DNA of 36,582 bases from CAVQGZ01 sp964356295 (GTDB lineage: Bacteria > Actinomycetota > Actinomycetes > Jiangellales > Jiangellaceae). A program made the position numbers and the translations under genes. The stretch is taken from the NCBI GenBank assembly GCA_964356295.1, contig CAYHHE010000024.1, forward strand, positions 1-36,582, written 5' to 3'. This document shows positions 31,293 to 36,582 of this stretch, piece by piece (within the stretch, counting starts at the first letter, position 1; each line of letters starts with the position of its first letter). The notes under the pieces are model-generated. The model saw nothing but the letters and a program-made list of their open reading frames with translations. It searched no databases and was not told where the DNA came from.

Positions 31293-32875
31293 GCCACGAT
31301 CAGGACGGGCGCGACGGCGAGGTCGACCGGCGTCCGCTGCGTCGCGCGCTGGTCAGCGTCTCGGACAAGACGGGGCTGGCCGACCTGGCCCATGCCCTGC
31401 ACGCCGCAGGCGCGAGCATCGTGTCCACCGGGTCCACCGCGGCCCGGATCGCCGAGGCCGGCGTGCCCGTCACCCCGGTCGAGCAGGTGACCGGGTTCGC
31501 CGAGTGCTTGGACGGGCGGGTCAAGACGCTGCACCCCGCGGTGCACGCCGGGCTGCTGGCCGACCCACGCCTGCCCGAGCACGACCGGCAGCTCGAGGAG
31601 CTGGGGATCGCGCCATTCGACCTGCTGGTGGTCAACCTCTACCCCTTCGAGCGCACCGTCGCCTCCGACTCCGCCGCCGAGGACTGCATCGAGCAGATCG
31701 ACATCGGCGGGCCCGCGATGGTCCGGGCGGCGGCCAAGAACCACCGCCGCGTCGCCGTCGTGGTCTCCCCGGACCGCTACCCCGACGTGGTGGCCGCGGC
31801 ACAGGCCGGCGGGTTCAGCCTCGCCCAGCGACGGCGGCTGGCCGCCGAGGCGTTCGCGCACACCGCCGGGTACGACGTGGCCGTCGCGTCCTGGATGGGC
31901 AGCGTCCTGGCACCCGAGACCGACGCGGGCCCCTTCCCGCCCTGGCTCGGCGCGACCTGGCACCGCCGAGCGTCCCTGCGCTACGGGGAGAACCCGCACC
32001 AGGCGGCGGCGCTGTACGTCGGCGGCGGGCCGTCCGGGCTGGCCGGTGCGCAGCAGCTGCACGGCAAGGAGATGTCCTACAACAACTACGTCGACGCCGA
32101 CGCCGCGCTGCGGGCGTCCTACGACTTCGACGTCCCGGCCGTGGCGATCATCAAGCACACGAACCCGTGCGGCATCGCCATCGGGGACGACATCGCCCAC
32201 GCCCACGCCAAGGCACACGCCACCGACCCCGTCTCGGCTTTCGGCGGGGTCATCGCGGCCAACCGGCCGGTCAGCGCCGCGATGGCCGAAGCGGTCGCCG
32301 AGGTCTTCACCGAGGTCGTCGTCGCCCCCGGCTTCGCCCCCGACGCGCTGGCCACCCTGTCGGGCAAGAGGAACGTGCGGCTGCTCGTGGCGGACGCGCC
32401 GTCTCGGGCCGCCGCCCAGTGGCGCCCGATCGGCGGCGGCCTGCTGCTGCAGCAGCGTGACGCTCTCGACGCGCCCGGGGACACCCCCGTGTGCTGGACA
32501 CGTGCTGCCGGCGAGCCGGCCGACGAGGCCACCCTCGCCGACCTGGAGTTCGCCTGGCGGGCCTGCCGCTCGGTGAAGTCCAACGCCATCCTGCTCGCTC
32601 ACGACACCGCCGCGGTCGGCATCGGCATGGGCCAGGTGAACCGGGTCGACTCCGCGCGGCTGGCGGTCCAGCGCGCCGGTGAGCGCGCCGCCGGGTCGGT
32701 GGCCGCCTCGGACGCCTTCTTCCCGTTCGCCGACGGCCTGCAGGTGCTGCTCCAGGCTGGGGTCCGCGCCGTCGTCCAGCCAGGCGGGTCGGTGCGCGAC
32801 GAGGAGGTCGTCGCGGCGGCGCGCGCCGCCGGCTGCACGATGTACCTGACCGGGACGCGCCACTTCCTGCACTGA
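31289..32875 (+). CDS. purH: Bifunctional AICAR formyltransferase / IMP cyclohydrolase
   Basis: A 528-residue enzyme for the last two steps of IMP synthesis. The N-terminal IMP cyclohydrolase domain (about 18-200) has RALVSVSDKTGL, STGSTAARI, GRVKTLHPAVHAGLL and NLYPF. The AICAR transformylase domain has LRYGENPHQAAALY, GKEMSYNNYVDADAAL, the catalytic KHTNPCG (Lys, His), DPVSAFGGVIA, SVKSNAI and ends TGTRHFLH, the conserved C-terminus. The GTG start overlaps the purN stop. It uses 10-formyl-THF, which folD downstream can supply. Confidence 0.98.
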   Translation: MSHDQDGRDGEVDRRPLRRALVSVSDKTGLADLAHALHAAGASIVSTGSTAARIAEAGVPVTPVEQVTGFAECLDGRVKTLHPAVHAGLLADPRLPEHDRQLEELGIAPFDLLVVNLYPFERTVASDSAAEDCIEQIDIGGPAMVRAAAKNHRRVAVVVSPDRYPDVVAAAQAGGFSLAQRRRLAAEAFAHTAGYDVAVASWMGSVLAPETDAGPFPPWLGATWHRRASLRYGENPHQAAALYVGGGPSGLAGAQQLHGKEMSYNNYVDADAALRASYDFDVPAVAIIKHTNPCGIAIGDDIAHAHAKAHATDPVSAFGGVIAANRPVSAAMAEAVAEVFTEVVVAPGFAPDALATLSGKRNVRLLVADAPSRAAAQWRPIGGGLLLQQRDALDAPGDTPVCWTRAAGEPADEATLADLEFAWRACRSVKSNAILLAHDTAAVGIGMGQVNRVDSARLAVQRAGERAAGSVAASDAFFPFADGLQVLLQAGVRAVVQPGGSVRDEEVVAAARAAGCTMYLTGTRHFLH

Positions 32876-32930
32876 CGCGGCCTGCGCTGACGCGGCCTGT
32901 GCTCAGGCACCTGCGCTGACGCCATCTGCA
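32872..32930 (+). repeat. Degenerate 15-bp tandem repeat after purH
   Basis: CTGACGCGGCCTGCG (32872-32886) is followed by CTGACGCGGCCTGTG (32887-32901), a 14-base variant (32902-32915) and CTGACGCCATCTGCA (32916-32930). The first unit includes the purH TGA. It fills most of the 81-bp purH-folD gap. No strong hairpin is formed. Confidence 0.8.
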
Positions 32931-32956
32931 GCGGTCCAGTGACAGGATGGCCGCCG

Positions 32957-33826
32957 ATGAGCGCCACCATCCTGGACGGGCGGGCCACCGCCGCCGAGGT
33001 CAAGGCCGACCTGGCCGCCCGGGTCGAGGTGCTGCGCGCCTGCGGGATCACCCCGGGGTTGGGCACGGTGTTGGTCGGGGACGACCCGGGCAGCCGCGCC
33101 TACGTCGCCGGCAAGCACCGTGACTGCGCCGAGGTCGGCATCGCCAGCCTGCGGGTCGAGCTGCCGGTCGACGCCGGCCAGGTCGAGGTCGAGGCGGCGA
33201 TCGACGCGCTGAACGCCGATCCGGCCTGCACCGGGTACATCGTCCAGCTCCCTCTGCCGGCCGGGTTGGACGCCAACGCCGTCCTGGCCCGGATGGACCC
33301 GGGCAAGGACGCCGACGGGCTGCACCCGACGAACCTGGGCTGGCTCGTGCTCGGTCGGCCGGCACCGTTGCCGTGCACCCCGCGCGGCATCGTCGTGCTG
33401 CTACGCCGGTACGGGGTCACCCTCGACGGTGCCCAGGTGTGCGTGGTCGGGCGGGGCGTGACCGTGGGGCGCCCCCTCGGGCTGCTGCTCACCCGCCGCT
33501 CGGAGAACGCCACCGTCACGCTGTGCCACACCGGCACCCGCGACCTCGGCGCCCACCTGCGCGCAGCCGACGTGGTGGTGGCCGCCGCCGGCGTCCCCGG
33601 TCTGGTCGGCGCCGGCCAGGTCAGGCCGGGTGCCGCCGTGCTGGACGTGGGGATCACCCGCACCGGGGCCGGTCTGGTGGGCGATGTCGACCCGGGCGTC
33701 GCCGAGGTGGCCGGCTGGCTGGCGCCGATGCCCGGCGGGGTGGGGCCGATGACCCGGGCGATGCTGCTCACCAACGTCGTGGAGTCCGCCGAGCAGGCGG
33801 CCGGCCTTCGTCAGGGGCAGCCATGA
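32957..33826 (+). CDS. folD: Methylene-THF dehydrogenase / methenyl-THF cyclohydrolase
   Basis: A 289-residue bifunctional enzyme making 10-formyl-THF from 5,10-methylene-THF with NADP. GLGTVLVGDDPGSRAYVAGK contains the catalytic Tyr and Lys (Y-x3-K). GYIVQLPLPAGLDA, DPGKDADGLHPTNLG, PCTPRGIVVLL, the NADP-binding VVGRGVTVGRPLGLLL and PMPGGVGPMTRAMLLTN are canonical. ATG 32957 fits the family N-terminus (SATILDGRATAAEV); a GTG at 32939 would add six unconserved residues. Its product is the formyl donor for purN and purH just upstream. Confidence 0.97.
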   Translation: MSATILDGRATAAEVKADLAARVEVLRACGITPGLGTVLVGDDPGSRAYVAGKHRDCAEVGIASLRVELPVDAGQVEVEAAIDALNADPACTGYIVQLPLPAGLDANAVLARMDPGKDADGLHPTNLGWLVLGRPAPLPCTPRGIVVLLRRYGVTLDGAQVCVVGRGVTVGRPLGLLLTRRSENATVTLCHTGTRDLGAHLRAADVVVAAAGVPGLVGAGQVRPGAAVLDVGITRTGAGLVGDVDPGVAEVAGWLAPMPGGVGPMTRAMLLTNVVESAEQAAGLRQGQP

Positions 33827-33836
33827 GGGACCGCTG

Positions 33837-34211
33837 ATGGCGCAGGCCGGCGTCGACCCCTTCGACGAGCTGGAGGAGTGGGGGAGCGGTGAGTGGGTCG
33901 CGGAGGTCGAGAGCGCACCGAGGCCCTGGCCGAGGGTCACGGTCGCCTACCTCGCCGTGCTGGCTGTGGGCGCCGTCGGTCTCGTCCTGATGGCCGTCGT
34001 CGGATGGGGCCCCGCCCCCGACGACCTGTTCCGGCCCGGCGCGGTCCTGGTGGCCTCCGGGGTGTGCCTGGCCGCGGCGCTGCGCGCGCTGCTGTCCGAG
34101 GAACGCGCCGGCATGCTGGTGCTGCGCTCACGTCGTACGGACGTGCTGGTCTACGCCGCCCTCGGGGCGGCGGCGCTGGTGCTGGCGATCGTCGTACCCC
34201 CGCCGGGCTGA
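33837..34211 (+). CDS. DUF3017 family small membrane protein
   Basis: A 124-residue protein with an acidic N-terminus (FDELEEWGSGEWVAEVE) and three likely membrane helices: about 36-57 (VAYLAVLAVGAVGLVLMAVV), 66-85 and 104-120. Size, topology and place directly after folD agree with DUF3017, a family of unknown function in actinobacteria. ATG 33837 has GAGGGA a few bases upstream, in the 10-bp gap after folD, so they are co-transcribed. Confidence 0.85.
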   Translation: MAQAGVDPFDELEEWGSGEWVAEVESAPRPWPRVTVAYLAVLAVGAVGLVLMAVVGWGPAPDDLFRPGAVLVASGVCLAAALRALLSEERAGMLVLRSRRTDVLVYAALGAAALVLAIVVPPPG

Positions 34212-34298
34212 TCACGCCCAGGACTAGGCTTCTGGATCGGGTCGGCGGGAGGTCCCCGGTGACCCGACACAGCGCACGGCACACCAGTGGAGGCGGGC

Positions 34299-35258
34299 AT
34301 GGCGGACAGGACAGGCAAGGTGACGGTGGTCGGGGCGGGCTTCTACGGCTCGACGACGGCGCAACGGCTGGCTGAGTACGACCTGTTCGACACCGTCGTA
34401 CTCACCGACATCGTCGAGGGCAAGCCCGAGGGGCTGGCACTGGACATGAACCAGTCGCGTCCGGTGGAGGGCTTCGAGACCACCGTGGTCGGCGTCACCA
34501 CCGGGACCGACGGCTCGGGGTACGAGGCCATCGAGGGCTCCGACGTCGTGGTCATCACCGCGGGGTTCCCGCGCAAGCCGGGCATGTTGCGCATGGACCT
34601 GCTGGAGAAGAACGCCGGCATCGTCCGACCGGTCAGCGAGAGCGTCGCCCGGTTCGCCCCGGACGCGGTGATCATCGTGGTGACCAACCCCCTGGACGAG
34701 ATGACCGCACTGGCTCAGATCGCCTCGGGCCTGCCCTACCAGCACGTGATGGGGCAGGCCGGCATGCTCGACACGGCCCGGTTCACCAACTCGGTCGCCG
34801 TGGAGCTCGGCGTCCCGGTGGGCAGCGTGCAGACCCTGACGCTGGGCTCCCACGGCGAGACGATGGTGCCGGTCCCGTCCCGGTGCACCGTCGACGGACG
34901 GCCGCTGAGCCAGCTGCTGCCGCCGGAGAAGATCGACGAGCTGGTGGAGCGCACCCGCAACGGCGGGGCCGAGATCGTCGCGCTGCTCAAGACCGGGTCG
35001 GCGTACTACGCGCCGTCCGCGGCCGCCGCCCGGATGGCCAGGGCGGTGATCGAGGACGCCGGTGCGGTCATGCCGGTGTGCGCCTGGGTCGACGGCGAGT
35101 ACGGCATCTCCGGGGTGTACCTGGGTGTGGAGGCCGAGGTCGGCCGCGAGGGCGTCCGCCGCGTGGTGGAGACCCCGCTGACCGACTCGGAGCGGGCCGC
35201 CCTCGCCGCGGCCGCCGACGCGGTCCGCGCCAAGCAGGCCGACGTCACGGGCATGTGA
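34299..35258 (+). CDS. mdh: Malate dehydrogenase (LDH-like class)
   Basis: A 319-residue NAD enzyme oxidising malate to oxaloacetate. The Rossmann motif is VTVVGAGFYGSTTAQ, with the NAD-selective Asp in VVLTDIVEGKPEG. The substrate loop ITAGFPRKPGMLRMDL has the Arg that selects malate over lactate; VTNPLDEMT and the catalytic His in LGSHGETMVP follow. It is of the LDH-like class rather than the mycobacterial or Streptomyces cytosolic-MDH class I remember. ATG 34299 has GGAGG at 34289-34293, five bases upstream; the GTG at 34287 would overlap it. A -10-like TAGGCT lies at 34226-34231. The icd gene starts 11 bp downstream. Confidence 0.95.
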   Translation: MADRTGKVTVVGAGFYGSTTAQRLAEYDLFDTVVLTDIVEGKPEGLALDMNQSRPVEGFETTVVGVTTGTDGSGYEAIEGSDVVVITAGFPRKPGMLRMDLLEKNAGIVRPVSESVARFAPDAVIIVVTNPLDEMTALAQIASGLPYQHVMGQAGMLDTARFTNSVAVELGVPVGSVQTLTLGSHGETMVPVPSRCTVDGRPLSQLLPPEKIDELVERTRNGGAEIVALLKTGSAYYAPSAAAARMARAVIEDAGAVMPVCAWVDGEYGISGVYLGVEAEVGREGVRRVVETPLTDSERAALAAAADAVRAKQADVTGM

Positions 35259-35268
35259 GAGGTCGCAC

Positions 35269-36486
35269 GTGAGCAAGATCAAGGTCGGCGGCCCGATCGT
35301 CGAGCTCGACGGCGACGAGATGACGCGCATCATCTGGGCTTACATCAAGGACCAGCTGGTCCTGCCCTACCTGGACGTCGACCTGCGCTACTACGACTTG
35401 TCGATCGAGCACCGCGACGCCACCGAGGACCAGGTCACCGTCGATGCGGCCCACGCCATCCTCGAGCACGGAGTGGGCGTCAAGTGCGCCACGATCACCC
35501 CGGACGAGGCGCGGGTGGAAGAGTTCGGCCTGAAGAAGATGTGGCGCTCGCCCAACGGGACGATCCGCAACATCCTCGGCGGGGTGGTGTTCCGCGAGCC
35601 CATCATCATCAGCAACATCCCTCGGCTGGTGCCCTCGTGGACCAAGCCCATCGTCATCGGCCGTCACGCCCATGGCGACCAGTACAAGGCCACCGACTTC
35701 AAGGTCCCCGGGGCGGGCACTGTCACCATCACCTACACCCCCGCCGACGGCAGCGAGCCGATGGAGTTCGAGGTCGCCCAGTTCGGCGACGACGGTGGAG
35801 TCGCGATGGGCATGTACAACTTCCATGACTCCATCGCCGACTTCGCCCGGGCGTCGTTCTCCTACGGGCTCGAGCGCGGCTACCCGGTGTACCTGTCGAC
35901 GAAGAACACGATCCTCAAGGCCTACGACGGGGAGTTCAAGGACACCTTCGCCGAGGTGTTCGAGGCCGAGTACGCGCAGAGGTTCGCCGAGGCCGGCCTG
36001 ACCTACGAGCACCGGCTCATCGACGACATGGTGGCAGCGGCCCTGAAGTGGGAGGGCGGCTACCTCTGGGCGTGCAAGAACTACGACGGGGACGTGCAGT
36101 CCGACACCGTCGCCCAGGGCTTCGGGTCGCTCGGGCTCATGACCTCCGTGCTCATGACGCCGGACGGGCGCACCGTGGAGGCCGAGGCCGCGCACGGCAC
36201 CGTCACCCGGCACTACCGCCAGCACCAGGCCGGCAAGCCGACCTCGACCAACCCGATCGCGTCCATCTTCGCCTGGACCGGCGGCCTCAAGCACCGCGGC
36301 AAGCTCGACGGCACCCCGGAGGTGACCGACTTCGCCGAGGTTCTCGAGGGGGTGTGCGTGCAGACCGTCGAGGAGGGCAAGATGACCAAGGACCTCGCCC
36401 TGCTCGTCGGCCCGGACCAGCCGTGGCTGACCACGCAGGAGTTCCTCGCCGCCCTGGACGAGAACCTCCAGCGCGCCATGTCCTGA
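35269..36486 (+). CDS. icd: Isocitrate dehydrogenase (NADP, homodimeric type)
   Basis: A 405-residue TCA-cycle enzyme converting isocitrate to 2-oxoglutarate. The start KIKVGGPIVELDGDEMTRIIW, WRSPNGTIRNILGG (isocitrate-binding Ser/Asn), FREPIIISNIPRLVPSW, the catalytic Tyr/Lys region IGRHAHGDQYKATDF, YLSTKNTILKAYDG, and EAAHGTVTRHYRQH are those of the homodimeric, eukaryote-like NADP class, not the E. coli type or the monomeric 740-residue type. GTG 35269 has GAGAGG at 35257-35262. It is coupled closely to mdh. A long inverted repeat lies 45 bp after the stop. Confidence 0.97.
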   Translation: MSKIKVGGPIVELDGDEMTRIIWAYIKDQLVLPYLDVDLRYYDLSIEHRDATEDQVTVDAAHAILEHGVGVKCATITPDEARVEEFGLKKMWRSPNGTIRNILGGVVFREPIIISNIPRLVPSWTKPIVIGRHAHGDQYKATDFKVPGAGTVTITYTPADGSEPMEFEVAQFGDDGGVAMGMYNFHDSIADFARASFSYGLERGYPVYLSTKNTILKAYDGEFKDTFAEVFEAEYAQRFAEAGLTYEHRLIDDMVAAALKWEGGYLWACKNYDGDVQSDTVAQGFGSLGLMTSVLMTPDGRTVEAEAAHGTVTRHYRQHQAGKPTSTNPIASIFAWTGGLKHRGKLDGTPEVTDFAEVLEGVCVQTVEEGKMTKDLALLVGPDQPWLTTQEFLAALDENLQRAMS

Positions 36487-36531
36487 CCCCTGCTCGGCCC
36501 GGCCGCGCCCCCAAATGACCACGTCAGGTAC

Positions 36532-36581
36532 GCCCGTGGGAGGTTGACGGGGCTCGTATGCCACGTCAACCTCCCACGGGC
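36532..36581. repeat. Perfect 18-bp inverted repeat after icd
   Basis: 36532-36549 and 36564-36581 are perfect reverse complements with a 14-base loop. It can act as the icd terminator, although no T-run is seen before the window ends. CCACGTCA occurs twice (36519-36526 and 36562-36569), hinting that the hairpin is part of a larger repeated element continuing outside the window. Confidence 0.85.
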
Positions 36582-36582
36582 C

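Overview
The window is an ordinary, densely packed stretch of chromosome from a very high-GC actinobacterium (Actinomycetota). The evidence is the strong G/C third-position bias, many GTG starts, GTGA stop/start overlaps, a WhiB-family iron-sulfur regulator, a GuaB3 paralogue, a GroEL1-type chaperonin with a His-rich tail, and a gene order (groES-groEL1-whiB-guaB-guaB3; pcrA-M23-icmB-sucCD-perM-purNH-folD-DUF3017-mdh-icd) that I remember from Streptomyces and Mycobacterium. The family cannot be fixed from sequence alone. I see no tRNA, rRNA, CRISPR array, phage or transposase gene.

Layout. (1) 1-8581, plus strand: the tail of glmS, then acpS, nnr, alr, an alpha/beta hydrolase, tsaE, tsaB, rimI, tsaD and a reduced nucleoside-hydrolase-like gene, mostly coupled by 4-bp overlaps. 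A reverse-strand tesB interrupts the run. It joins cell-wall precursor synthesis (GlmS, Alr), cofactor repair and ACP activation with tRNA t6A synthesis (TsaE/B/D). (2) 8571-11322: pfkA on the minus strand and a divergent GH3 lipoprotein with NagZ motifs. (3) 11340-13569: groES-groEL1 behind a sigma-A-like promoter bracketed by two CIRCE (HrcA) operators, with a hairpin between the genes and a strong hairpin after them. (4) 13586-15331: a WhiB3/WhiD-type gene, divergent from a MerR-type regulator with a cobalamin-binding domain of the CarH type, then a 26-bp inverted-repeat cluster. (5) 15434-20299: GMP synthesis (guaB, guaB3, guaA) with a small USP-like gene on the minus strand. (6) 20446-26056: a small membrane protein, a MATE transporter plus a PIG-L deacetylase (minus), PcrA helicase, and an M23 cell-wall peptidase (minus). 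(7) 26289-36486: IcmB-like B12 subunit, sucCD, PerM-like membrane protein, a small membrane protein (minus), purN-purH, folD, DUF3017, mdh and icd, i.e. TCA-cycle genes interleaved with purine and one-carbon genes. A perfect 18-bp inverted repeat closes the window.

How it fits together: FolD makes the 10-formyl-THF that PurN and PurH use; PurH makes IMP; GuaB and GuaA turn IMP into GMP. Icd, SucCD and Mdh are TCA steps, and an acyl-CoA mutase using IcmB would interconvert branched acyl-CoAs beside them.

No obvious new multi-gene system is present. The most interesting items are the CarH-like B12 regulator and the AT-rich sites it shares with whiB, the nucleoside hydrolase that keeps its calcium ligands but loses its histidine and part of its barrel, the four-copy inverted repeat upstream of guaB, the double CIRCE layout, and a set of promoters suggesting leaderless mRNAs.
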